DNA from: a virus
Length of the DNA: 64,000 nt
Reading direction: 5' to 3' (one strand)
Virus record (IMG/VR): IMGVR_UViG_3300008262_000007
Span: 62,001-126,000 of that record
Numbering within the stretch: the first letter of the stretch is position 1; the number at the start of each line of letters is the position of its first letter. Both the position numbers and the translations under genes were made by a program. The notes beneath the pieces were generated by a model. That model ran no database searches. It was not told the DNA's origin and worked only from the letters and a program-made list of their open reading frames with translations. Below, in pieces: positions 53,401-58,753 of the stretch.

Positions 53401-54123
53401 ACTCAAACAAATGTTGAACTAATAACAGAATATATTAACGATACAGAAATTCGTTTCCGATTGCCTGCAATGTCAGTAGGAGCATACGATCTAGTAATTG
53501 TAAATCCAACTGAAACAGATCCTTTCTTAATTCCTGCTACAAGTTTAGTGGTACCAAAAGCAATTAAATATGTACAATTATTATTGCCATTTGCTCCGTT
53601 ACCTAACCCAAGAACAGAAACTGGTTGGTATAAAGAACTTAGAGAAATAAATGTTTCAAGTATTATACCTGGCAGATACTATACAGTTAGCAAAATAGGC
53701 AATACAAGATGGAGTAATGTAGGCGGCGCAAGCGTAGTAGGATACGACTTTAGAGCAACAGCGACCGGTACAGGAACAGGCACAGTTTACGACTATAGCA
53801 GTATACCATATGAATATTGGGAAGGCATGGACATTGATATATTCATTAGTGGTCGTAGACTACGTAAGAATCCATTAACAATATGGGATTCTACAGTAGG
53901 ACAAGATAGTCCAACGGGCGATATTACATTAGAAGCAGAATACGCTGTTAATAGAGTATTAGGTACTTATGTGCGATTTACTACTCCGCCTGCACCAGGA
54001 ACTAAAATCGTTGTACAGAAACGTACAGGATTATTATGGAATGAACCAGGGGTCTCATTGAGACAAAGTTCTACAGAAATAGCCACTTTCTTACGCGAGA
54101 AAACTATTGATTTACCGCGATAA
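38470..54123 (+). CDS. Giant baseplate-associated structural protein (5217 aa, gp7 position)
   Basis: 5217 residues, one uninterrupted frame coupled to gene 6 by TAATG. In T4 gene 7 (1032 aa) follows gene 6, and marine relatives carry a very large ORF here, so a wedge or peripheral baseplate role is inferred. Seen in order: a wedge-like start (RKSEIHLPKYFRTE, FLSSTLDQLLQPGVAEKLNG); a conserved block at about 1772-1840 (HLIGYQKREYLENI, YQGMIQDKGTKNAL); FG-GAP-like blades near 2117, 2178, 2967, 3029 and 3138; repeated G.GY..P beta-units near 3553-3625 and 3930-4000; an INGERIEYFRREGN...RGTLGTG motif near 4850; and an IPT/TIG-like Ig domain near 4940-5030. Such binding-type domains suggest that it also contacts the host surface or carries fibres. 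Confidence 0.75.
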   Translation: MAYDDRQTELPLPGDGSEKRKSEIHLPKYFRTESNTKFLSSTLDQLLQPGVAEKLNGYFGRKTATAFNPSDTYIADVSKDREDYQFEPASVITDALGNVEFFKNYNDLINQVKNFGGVNRNHSNINKEEFYTWDPHINWDKFTNFREYYWLPTGPQTLNIVGDVKEITSTYSVSLQDNGDNYSYIFSPDGLTPNPNFKLFRGVTYRFEINTPGLPLTFRTQRTLDDAFLIKQGINAQAVENGVIEITLNEATPNEIFYVADNNINLGGVIRVANIEESSFIDVETEILGKKTYTTKAGWSVTNGMKIRFVGEVIPAIYSNSEWYVEGVGDKIKLISDIDVEVSFPVGIDLNVPFDTEDGFDRLPFSSAIGFPRDKDYIVINRASSDGNFWSRYNRWFHKDVIELVASINNQPANLDQAARANRPIIEFEANLKLFNFGTTTKPVIDLIDDFSVDAFSSIEGTLGYSVDGVQLRNGMRILFLADTDPLVRGRIFKVEFIKFTGSGVAGQIALRETEDSLPQINENVLVTKGNTYTGSMWFFNGTEWKRAQEKTQVNQPPLFDAYDAAGVSFADTSKYEASNFKGTEIFSYKTGVGTADSVLGFPLVYRSIDNVGDILFDFDYNSDIVEYQIDTVPQTVPIASGYLKKYTDKNNFINLGAWTKADKLSSQAVILQYINDNTKINYPINCFDQSGFLTDLLVRVFVNNKVVKEGVDYELVLTADKFKAVKFIKNIKLNDVIKFKCFSNTAKNENGYYEIAANLEKNPLNEDVTDFTLGEVNDHVASIVENLQAFTGVFPGTGNLRDITDLSKYGRKFIKHSSPLNLSMYHLLDREANLVKSIRYARREYGKFKRQFLEIASSLGYEGPVKEHVDRILLEINKDKINKMPFYSSDMLPYGAAIRNRITVEDPDSRFYSLTQPFKYNEINTRAVGVYINNEQLLYQKDYEFNDNGFLIVTVQKEFGDVLDIYEYESTNGSYIPPTPTKLGLYPKFEPKIYIDNSYNNSVKVIQGHDGSIIAAYDDFRDALILELERRIFNNIKIDYNADLFDLNDYKPGAFRNTGFTREEVDQPIITDFVQWLQLVDQDYTEHKYFDREDSFTFNYSSLRSPTNTSLPGWWRGVFDHVYDTDKPNTNPWEMLGFKIKPNWWEEQYGPAPYTSENLLLWEDLEQGIIRIPGQPFKINSKYARPGLKNFLPVDADGNLLSPSDANICLKYDSLDIKNSFKFGDYSPVELAWRKSSEYPFAMLASWAINQPTRLLATGFDRSRQIRNKLGHIVYKDSGRHIQLADILFPNTVDDTTQVLTLGVVNYIADYMASSVTANFKNYNTRLKSIKNNLTIRLGGFTDKSKFKLILDSRTPLNKGNVFVPEENYRVFLNTSSPLRTISYSGVIVEKRQSGFIIRGYDSESPTFTYFEPFKTQRDTLINVGGISEIFTRWESGQLYREGSNVEYNNAYYKVITTHTATGVFDVTKFAKLPALPLKGGRSATFSKKFNTFQPITIPYGTLFKTVQEIVDFLLGYGNWLEANGFRFEYYDGEEKIISNWETSAREFLFWTTQNWGEGTLLALSPAADEINFTTEYSIVDNIYDNFYGYSILKADGKKLVEEFSRINRTDPNNFQLRPKNTADGVYAIQVPVVQKEHIVLIDNFTVFGDVIYDQPTGYRQERIKVLGYRTSDWDGSLNIPGFLYDAATVTDWKQWTDYAIGDLVKYKEFYYTAKNKIAGAENFEINSWARLPSRPESGLITNFEYKVNQFADFYNLDSDNFDVTQQKLAQHLIGYQKREYLENIINDEVSQYKFYQGMIQDKGTKNALTKLFDVLSSNDKESLEFFEEWAIKEGQYGASEGFDEVEFKLDESKFRNTPQPFELVSSVPGGETDLIYRIRPFEVFKKPLNYNHKPFPVRESSIGYTRDAGYVNQEDVQFIVPSYYDILNINIDEFSNKNYVWVGTEKQSWNVYQHVLSDYLVTKLVGNANAVSIGDPTKNQFKLSLNKAATDIKAGDIIGLYDLIISTRGEEDSTTIPIVTQETSTVQGFFKVLAVNVNELIIDTDLTVSDIDDCRGLLTRLVSSRVENINEANILTQGTIDNNDLVWIDNDGVDWRVIKNNQAFDLLQKIPAEEVGISNKFGFSIDVDSRNTVIVVGSPGASTNGKAFVYTRGANSQNFQFTQIIEPTDNLADLGQQYAESVAVSPDGKFIVVGSPNASNIKTLFRGDYDEETDYQNGESVLFSDQLWEAVVDIRGADDSLEFSSFGSIIEILQKYNITAGEITFNNLITGNYPFKNVETNHILVRAPADQYAGTGPGDRVFLDWYLRTTANQDQLPLTLTARQPFGGAVTGFTEANLEGGLIIQKKIDAVLYVETFANLPEIGEQIDSEGVFGYVAYVYQDEGAATVYVEGSFGRWQPTGSLFTEQGEFVGEYVRVAPIETLDVSDDLGGYWWFNTTSTINVGLVNEDEGRALAVYNVIPNGKADPGARGGNIYDYNNTIVNSENNINSYIRTLTYQGAPGAYNNLNIIPSDLFVVRAPNSLTTKLSTGDRVTLEVVNLPNYSDGGFVDISPLGITTFNTNKTHTIVDVWSGYINFNLDETDTFGNPFEPRVGQFVRDRNTGATGLITFYQRNGLSATIFVKNVVGTWSRGRNFGNVSSIEFIGEPTDPSPVYSVTRRMGEIRSVSLGNASLGIGGLVVFRLAAPIVTVPVQAVITGAEYIIYRDDPILGIATQPNIPSQANFDWRPIYNVSVNADGFVVNTDNLGMFTVYAKEASTTYSLVGSFIVPEIQDNLRLGSKVLIRKNNNLYKLFVGCRGSGTSNNPGRIYFVNYGLTADGTFYNWELAKNKKYRGEFGPEKEYFINDIVFLDGIFYQAQTNIAPGLQFNILDWERVAFDGLQYTGIDYVGYIPNDTNFVPGNDSSLNLDQEGLLEFGTIFDADEKGEVVVVTAIYNNTKPNRVVIYRAINGNYIKAQELLATNTTSNFGEAVSISRDGTLIAVGASLDSADIDSQGAVYVYRQVAGEFVLDLNNNTGQKLTSANAKRKELFGASLDFDGDTLYVSAHNSYSDEITTFDNHAKPIFNYLLGYDNDQDPIYSQFVLDQESLLNEKRTTFDNNFTNFKNKILGNGVVYVYDRIENSLVYGQTLDFNDTEARSFGQTIVAKQNHLYTALTDFTNTGGKKGAVFDFRRPENKRVWETYRVPKKIPNLDKIKRVLIYDNLKNEIITNLDYIDPVQGKIAGIADQEIRYKTVFDPATYNIGLNGATVNKTSTWGAEQTGQLWWDLSITKFINPYQSNVIYSTSNWNRLFVGSSIKVYEWVETELTPVEWDEIAESPDGLSLGITGKSKYGNNAYVSKRVYDPIAERFTPLNYFWVEGKTTVPDIESRSISAKTVADFIADPASIGHKFISFISEDTFALWNCGSLIKDTDCILNVQYWTSSDKNSNIHNQYRILTEGLGSSKPSTDTERKWFDSLIGYDEQSRAVPNPNLSPRERYGILNKPRQSWFVNRTEALKQFIERTNSVLRNNLIVESRDISELFQSDLPPTNTSRLYDTVVDTEIDLQFVGVARAERAVLTPIVEDGKIVRVDIKERGRGYKVVPTFEILGTGSGANIELTINNLGQVVSAIVLDAGNNYKSDTQIIVRRFNVLVSNDSSIRGKWAIYERINETRSWNRIISQSYDTTAYWEYLDWYADGYNSFTEIDFVIDQSFSLQTLDDDLGDIIKILTVGTGGWLLLEKIDVQDTVDYTVNYKTIGKQNGTIQFKSDLYNLQNSQVGFDSQSYDTKFFDSQPIEEVRIILNTIRNKIFTDNLEVEYNKLFFASLRYVFSEQGYVDWAFKTSFVKARHNVGDLKEKLTFQNDNLASYEDYLQEVKPYKTKLREYLSTYDKLENSSSVITDFDLPPAYDPIRKVISPVSVKVINGLLVGDSVSSYPNKYWLENVAYQIVAVKVSDPGEGYITAPVISIESESGEGAIAVASLGPNGTIASVTVTNPGSGYLTIPRVTINGATRDGGRSAVLAAEIGNSLVRNIHSVVKFDRVSGSFLITQLNQSERFVGTGSKTQFNLKYPMDMRTNTIEITINGVVVLGSQYTYENVLDRDNGYDRYSGRISFVLPPENLREIIVNYKKSIRLLSAADRINLFYDPKTGQIGKDISQLMEGIDYGGVEVRSYGFVGPEGWDSDRWYENAWDLFDENFDEESFETDGSTLTFQLSKPLAKDVEYNVYINDVRVDDNNYDGTTSTDNLVNKQAFMAPVVGDGITDTFTFENEIGYRTYLEQNSASGQNNPPIEIVTIRRSTSDGSRELNAESFDTALIGGDLAYTTAKGIKAEEITVDGDGFVTPTTSKGPEEIIPGQIMDTLDITVYERPVGGSSIMYSSNHRGDGVTKEFFMQGLPFSFSSMLVKVDYEILTQQSDFRIDWDKKSVVFYQAPTAGSEIHLLAMGLSGDNILDYDEFTANGSVAEFLTNVRWTDNINGYVTVNGEVKPFELFESDDSYAVANNVVIKFVQPPLAGTKIQFALFESSAITFSQVTVDDFIADGSSTSYQISQAPFNQEPVQFYTLVTVNDKVLNAGYVQRFDVTTSRQYQLKKWQVPVGSITGDKIDVYLNNRKLSLLQEWTYEGAGSFNPAISPDAQEGSTVILNSGVGVPGDTLRVHLIADGEYRFGYFEIGEDSSDTFVGTPDTIYFDDTYPAGTKIRVYQFSNHDSQGIERQKFDVIERTQMSEASDGYHEYRTLKNGLIQLREQAVDVAYIWVSVNGTLLTPTADYILLENKRYIKMITPLNDNDVVDIIHFSNPPVSNKYGWRIFKDMLNRYHYKRLGNDARYTLAEPLQYYDKIITLDNAEGLPTPAVRSRIPGVIFINGERIEYFRREGNVLKQLRRGTLGTGVKTVHSLGDRVYDQSIDSNIPYKDEVVTFEAFSGNYKDMSVDYNNIGAISVNSITYTANNNTAFPLGYEELDNLGLGLRQKCVIKGSGFRPVVKVIMQGTLADENTQTNVELITEYINDTEIRFRLPAMSVGAYDLVIVNPTETDPFLIPATSLVVPKAIKYVQLLLPFAPLPNPRTETGWYKELREINVSSIIPGRYYTVSKIGNTRWSNVGGASVVGYDFRATATGTGTGTVYDYSSIPYEYWEGMDIDIFISGRRLRKNPLTIWDSTVGQDSPTGDITLEAEYAVNRVLGTYVRFTTPPAPGTKIVVQKRTGLLWNEPGVSLRQSSTEIATFLREKTIDLPR

Positions 54124-54126
54124 ATA
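54119..54126 (+). promoter_or_regulatory. Late promoter box GATAAATA
   Basis: GATAAATA overlaps the stop codon of the giant gene and lies 19 nt before the ATG at 54145, giving the following fibre genes their own late start. Confidence 0.6.
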
Positions 54127-54144
54127 CATGTACAGGACATAAAC

Positions 54145-54759
54145 ATGACAGATAACTTTAAAGAAAATAACGGAATTTTACTCCAAGGTCACATAAAAAT
54201 TCACGATCCGATTAGTGGAGAAGTACTCATCAATAAGCGTAATGCTATACATTACGAAAATATGAGTATTTCTTTAGCAGAAAGTTTAGCAAATGCTGGA
54301 CAGGGTTGGATTTATGAAATGAGTTTTGGCAATGGAGGTACTAGTATAGACCCAACAGGGATTATTACGTATCTAACACCTAACTCAACCGGTGCTAATG
54401 CAAGTTTATATAACCAAACATTTACTAAAGTTGTTGATGACAGAAGTGTAAACAATATTGATCCTGTAAGAAATAAGATTGAAACTCGTCATGTAAGCGG
54501 AACAAATTATACAGATATTCTAGTTACTTGTTTATTAGATTATGGCGAGCCAAACGGACAAGAAGCGTTTGATACAGCAACAGATGTTAAGAGTTTATAT
54601 GTTTTTGACGAACTTGGTCTTAAAGCATTTAATCCTACAGGTTCAGGACGACTATTAACACATGTAATTTTTCACCCTATACAAAAAAGTTTAAACAGAC
54701 TAATTCAAATTGATTATACAGTCCGTGTTCAGAGCTTAACTGGTTTTAACGAGGTATAA
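54145..54759 (+). CDS. Virion structural protein, gp8-position (204 aa)
   Basis: 204 residues, conserved throughout in a way I recognise from marine T4-like phages: HIKIHDPISGEVLINKRNAI, HYENMSISLAESLANAG, EMSFGNGGTSIDPTGIITYL, VTCLLDYGEPNGQEAFD and HVIFHPIQKSLNRLIQIDYT. No hydrophobic segment or repeat is present. It follows the giant wedge-type gene and precedes the fibres. T4 gp8 (334 aa) is the positional equivalent, but sequence similarity to gp8 is not evident by eye. Likely a baseplate component. Confidence 0.65.
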   Translation: MTDNFKENNGILLQGHIKIHDPISGEVLINKRNAIHYENMSISLAESLANAGQGWIYEMSFGNGGTSIDPTGIITYLTPNSTGANASLYNQTFTKVVDDRSVNNIDPVRNKIETRHVSGTNYTDILVTCLLDYGEPNGQEAFDTATDVKSLYVFDELGLKAFNPTGSGRLLTHVIFHPIQKSLNRLIQIDYTVRVQSLTGFNEV

Positions 54760-54761
54760 TC

Positions 54762-56834
54762 ATGAGCTATACAATTTCATATACAGACGTTGCTAATAAA
54801 GGTACTATTGTAGTTGAAGACGGTACTGTTAATACAGAAACTAGTATAGGTATCCCTGGAAGAAATACAACTGCTTATGGTGCAGTTATTGCAGAAAGTT
54901 TTTTACATCTTTTAGAAAATTTTGCAAATTCAACAGAACCTAACAATCCTTCGGAAGGGCAGTTATGGTATGATAATACCTTAGGAACCGAAACATTAAA
55001 AGTATATGACGGAACTAATTGGGTACCTGCATCAGGTATTATTAAACAGATCAATACTCCAGCAATTGCACAGATTGGTGATTTATGGGTTGATACAGAC
55101 AATCAACAATTATATCTATTTACAGGCGGTGGTTGGATTTTAGTAGGTCCTAGTTTTTCACAAGGTCTTTCAACAGGAGCAACTCCTGCACAGATTTTAG
55201 GTTCTGATAACGTATCCTATAATGTATTACAGATTGAAGTTGGATCTGAAATTATAGCAATCATTTCTAATAATATACCGTTTAGTCCAAAAGCAACTGT
55301 TGCAGGATTTGCAACTATTAATCCTGGTGTAAATTTAATTAATAAAGATACTGATAATGACGGTCAAAGCAATTTTAAATTTTACGGTACTGCGGAAAAA
55401 GCTGAAAATTTAATTGTAGCAAACGAAAGTATATCAGCAGCAAACTTTTTAAGAGGCGATAGCACCAGTACTACAAGTTTTCCTTTAAACGTACAAAATA
55501 ATCAAGGTTTAAGTGTTGGTATTAATGCAGAATTAACTGTAGGTGTTGAAGGTAACGCCGGCATTATACAACAAAATATTGGTGGCGCAAACATTGACAT
55601 TCGTGTAAGAAATAACGATGTTACTCGAACGTTGATGCGATTAGATAGTGCGTTACGTGTTGGTATTAATAACGAAGCGCCAGAAAAAGAATTAGATGTT
55701 ACTGGTGATATTCAAAATAGTGGATCGTTATTAGTTAATGGCACTACAGAATCAACAGTGTTTAACAACGGTGCTGTAATAATTAAAGGTGGTACTGGTA
55801 TTGCTAAAAATTTAAATGTTGGTGGCAACAGTAGAATATCTGGAACATTAACATCAGCGCAAATATCCCCAGACGATAATAACATAAGAGATATTGGATC
55901 ACCGGCATTTAAATATAGAAATATTTATGCTTCAACATTTACAGGAAATTTAGTAGGTAACGTTAGTGGTACAATTACTGGACGTTCTACATCTTCAGAC
56001 AGATTAACTTCTAGAACAACGTTTGCTATTAGAGGAGACGTTGAATCAGTTGTTGATGTAGTGTTTGACGGGCAGTTCCAAGACCCAACATTTAATAACG
56101 GTACAGGAGTACCGGCTGGCGAGTTGCCGTTACGTAAAGTTTTAAGAACAGAAATATCAAATACATTCATTGCCGATAAAACTGCAATAACAGAGTCAGA
56201 CAGCAAAGATGAATTAATTATTAACTCTGTATCAGGGGATATTGGTTTAAAGAAAATAACTAGAGAAAATCTTTTAAAGTCGGTTCCTGTCAATCCACCA
56301 GGCGTACTAGTGCCGTACGCAGGAGATGCAGCACCGGTTGGTTGGTTATTGTGCGATGGCAAAGAGTATGAACAAGAATCATTTAAAGAATTATTTGCAG
56401 TAATTGGATTTAAATTTGGTAGTAGAAGTTCAGTTACTCCAGGCTTTTTTAAAATCCCAGATCTTAGAGGTAGATTACCTTTAGGCGCTGATAATATGGG
56501 CGGCGCAAGTGCTAATATTATTGTTGCTGAATCTGCAGATAACATTGGTACGTTTGATGGAACAGAAACTAAACCAATTACACTTGCAAACCTACCAGAA
56601 CATAAGCATGATTTACGAGACAGCACACGTCAGCAATTTTATGCTATCGCAGACGTATTAGGCACACCTACTGACGATAATGTTCAGATATATGATGCTC
56701 CTACTGGCACAGGGTTAGGTCAGGCTCTTTCAAACAGCGGCGGCGTTATTTCTAGTGTAGGGTTAGGAGAACCGTTCAATGTTATGCCTCCAACTATAAC
56801 ACTAAATTATATCATTTATACAGGAAGAGCATAA
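54762..56834 (+). CDS. Tail fibre with C-terminal tail-collar domain (690 aa)
   Basis: 690 residues. The N-terminal module is shared with the next two genes: VEDGTVNTETSIGIPGRN, ESFLHLLENFA, EGQLWYDNTLGTETLKVYDG and IGDLWVDTDNQQLYLF. The middle has a fibre segment (LDVTGDIQNSGSLLVNGTTE, ISPDDNNIRDIGSPAFKYRN). Residues about 511-580 are a phage tail-collar domain (PYAGDAAPVGWLLCDGKEY, FKIPDLRGRLPLGADNMGG), as at the tip of T4 gp12. The C-terminus NVMPPTITLNYIIYTGRA is the usual collar-family end. It is probably a short or side tail fibre with receptor-binding tip. Its stop overlaps the next start. Confidence 0.85.
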   Translation: MSYTISYTDVANKGTIVVEDGTVNTETSIGIPGRNTTAYGAVIAESFLHLLENFANSTEPNNPSEGQLWYDNTLGTETLKVYDGTNWVPASGIIKQINTPAIAQIGDLWVDTDNQQLYLFTGGGWILVGPSFSQGLSTGATPAQILGSDNVSYNVLQIEVGSEIIAIISNNIPFSPKATVAGFATINPGVNLINKDTDNDGQSNFKFYGTAEKAENLIVANESISAANFLRGDSTSTTSFPLNVQNNQGLSVGINAELTVGVEGNAGIIQQNIGGANIDIRVRNNDVTRTLMRLDSALRVGINNEAPEKELDVTGDIQNSGSLLVNGTTESTVFNNGAVIIKGGTGIAKNLNVGGNSRISGTLTSAQISPDDNNIRDIGSPAFKYRNIYASTFTGNLVGNVSGTITGRSTSSDRLTSRTTFAIRGDVESVVDVVFDGQFQDPTFNNGTGVPAGELPLRKVLRTEISNTFIADKTAITESDSKDELIINSVSGDIGLKKITRENLLKSVPVNPPGVLVPYAGDAAPVGWLLCDGKEYEQESFKELFAVIGFKFGSRSSVTPGFFKIPDLRGRLPLGADNMGGASANIIVAESADNIGTFDGTETKPITLANLPEHKHDLRDSTRQQFYAIADVLGTPTDDNVQIYDAPTGTGLGQALSNSGGVISSVGLGEPFNVMPPTITLNYIIYTGRA

Positions 56835-58717
56835 TGAGTTACAGACTTAATAAAACCAACGGCGAACTACTAATAGAGTTAGTAGACGGACAAATTGATG
56901 CTACTTCAACGGATATAGTTTTAGTAGGAAGAAATTATAAAGGCTTTGGTGAATTTTTAAACGAAAACTATATTAAGCTTCTTGAAAATTTTGCAAAGAC
57001 AAGTGCTCCAGGCAAGCCTTTAACTGGACAACTGTGGTATGATACCGCAGAAGAACGACTAAAGATTTACAACGGAGAAACATTTAAGGCTGCAGGCGGA
57101 CCAGTAGTAAGTAATGTAAGACCTAATCTAGTAGTTGGTGACTTATGGATTGATAGTGAAAATAACAAGTTGTATTTTTTCGATGGTTCGGATCTAGTAT
57201 TAGTAGGCCCTAATTATGACGCAGCACAGGGAAGAACAGGATTTGAAGCAGTTACTATTTTAGATAGAAATAGTCAAGACCAAACAGTATTATTCATGTA
57301 TGTTGCTGGCCAATTAACTGGAATCATATCTAGAACTACATTTGTTCCTCTAATCAATATTGTTGGATATCCATTAAACCCGGATGACCTAAGTACACCT
57401 CGACGACAAATTGTTAAACAGGGTCTTAATCCTGTAAATTTAGATTTTTGGTTTAGAGGAACATCACAGAGTACACGATCTCTAATCAGTGATGCTGGCG
57501 AAGAATTTACTGAAGCCAACTTCATGAAAACAGACAGAAATACTACAACTACTGGTAATATTAAAATTAGAAATAGTGGTGGTTTAAGTATTGGTGTTAG
57601 TGATACAGAATTTCTTGTTTTAAAAATTGCAAGCGAAATAAGCACTATTGAAACTCAACGATCTAATAAAGATTTTACAATTAGAACACGTCGAGGAAAC
57701 TCTTTTGATAATGCGTTATATATTGATGCTACAAATAAACGTGCCGGCATTTGGACAGTAACTCCGTCAACTGATCTTGACATAAACGGAAGCACTAGAA
57801 TTACTGGAGATCTTGAAGTTGAAGGTAATTTTACAGTTAAAGGTGAAACTTTATTTTTAGATGTATCTAATTTAAGAATTGAAGATAAAACAATTGAACT
57901 AGCTTCTACATCTGACAGCACATTACTTACTCCTGAAGCAGCCGACGGCGCTGGAATTATTGTAAGAATGCAAGGTGATAGTAAAACATTAACTTGGGAA
58001 TATGAGACTGGCGCTTGGACATTTAGTGAAGATCTTAATTTAGTAGCCGGAAAATCTTATAAAATAGGTAATGTTACTAAATTATCAACAAACAGATTAG
58101 ATGATAGCATTTTATATGCTGAAGGATTAATTAGTATTGGTACTTTAGTAGAATTAAATGTTGACAATTTTAATTTTAACGGTTCTAATATGGTAGTATC
58201 GGGCCCACTAGGAATTTCGTCAACGGGCACAATAGTCATAAACAATCAAAATATTACAGGAGTGTTAGATCCAACTACTAACTTTGACGTAGCAAATAAA
58301 CGCTATGTAGATCAAACAGTTGCATCAGAACCTCTTGTAATGAGTTTAGACTTAACAGGGTTATCAAATCCTAATGCATCTTTTGCATCAGATGGTCCTT
58401 ATAATGATGTTATTGGGATTCTCAATTTTATGTATCCTGCAATAGAAAAACAACCAGGAACAATTGCTAGAGTTTATTGTATTTCTTATACAGGAACAAC
58501 AGTTTCAGGGATCGATGTTACAGCAGCATCTAATAAATCTTATGTTTCAGTCTATATAGATCCTGATGACAGTACTACTCCACAGCTAGAAAGCGTATTG
58601 CAGGATATTAACTTTGCTACAGTTTCGGGTATTGCAAATCTAAGTCCAAGCAGAGCAACTATGGAATTTACAGTAAACAGCGGAGTTTGGCAATGGGTTC
58701 GTACAAACCCACTATAA
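56834..58717 (+). CDS. Tail fibre paralogue (627 aa)
   Basis: 627 residues. The N-terminal module matches the previous gene: ELVDGQIDATSTDIVLVGRN, ENYIKLLENFA, TGQLWYDTAEERLKIYNG and VGDLWIDSENNKLYFFDG. The shaft carries LDINGSTRITGDLEVEGNFT and LRIEDKTIELAS, shared with the minus-strand 425-aa protein. The C-terminus (residues about 490-627: DPTTNFDVANKRYVDQTVAS, VINFATVSGIANLS-like) replaces the collar domain with a different ending. This variation in the ends on a common base is typical of fibres with different targets. Confidence 0.75.
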   Translation: MSYRLNKTNGELLIELVDGQIDATSTDIVLVGRNYKGFGEFLNENYIKLLENFAKTSAPGKPLTGQLWYDTAEERLKIYNGETFKAAGGPVVSNVRPNLVVGDLWIDSENNKLYFFDGSDLVLVGPNYDAAQGRTGFEAVTILDRNSQDQTVLFMYVAGQLTGIISRTTFVPLINIVGYPLNPDDLSTPRRQIVKQGLNPVNLDFWFRGTSQSTRSLISDAGEEFTEANFMKTDRNTTTTGNIKIRNSGGLSIGVSDTEFLVLKIASEISTIETQRSNKDFTIRTRRGNSFDNALYIDATNKRAGIWTVTPSTDLDINGSTRITGDLEVEGNFTVKGETLFLDVSNLRIEDKTIELASTSDSTLLTPEAADGAGIIVRMQGDSKTLTWEYETGAWTFSEDLNLVAGKSYKIGNVTKLSTNRLDDSILYAEGLISIGTLVELNVDNFNFNGSNMVVSGPLGISSTGTIVINNQNITGVLDPTTNFDVANKRYVDQTVASEPLVMSLDLTGLSNPNASFASDGPYNDVIGILNFMYPAIEKQPGTIARVYCISYTGTTVSGIDVTAASNKSYVSVYIDPDDSTTPQLESVLQDINFATVSGIANLSPSRATMEFTVNSGVWQWVRTNPL

Positions 58718-58719
58718 TG

Positions 58720-58727
58720 GATAAATA
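58720..58727 (+). promoter_or_regulatory. Late promoter box GATAAATA
   Basis: GATAAATA in the 36-nt gap, 27 nt before the ATG at 58754. Confidence 0.65.
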
Positions 58728-58753
58728 CTACATCGCTTTAGGGGTTAAACATA

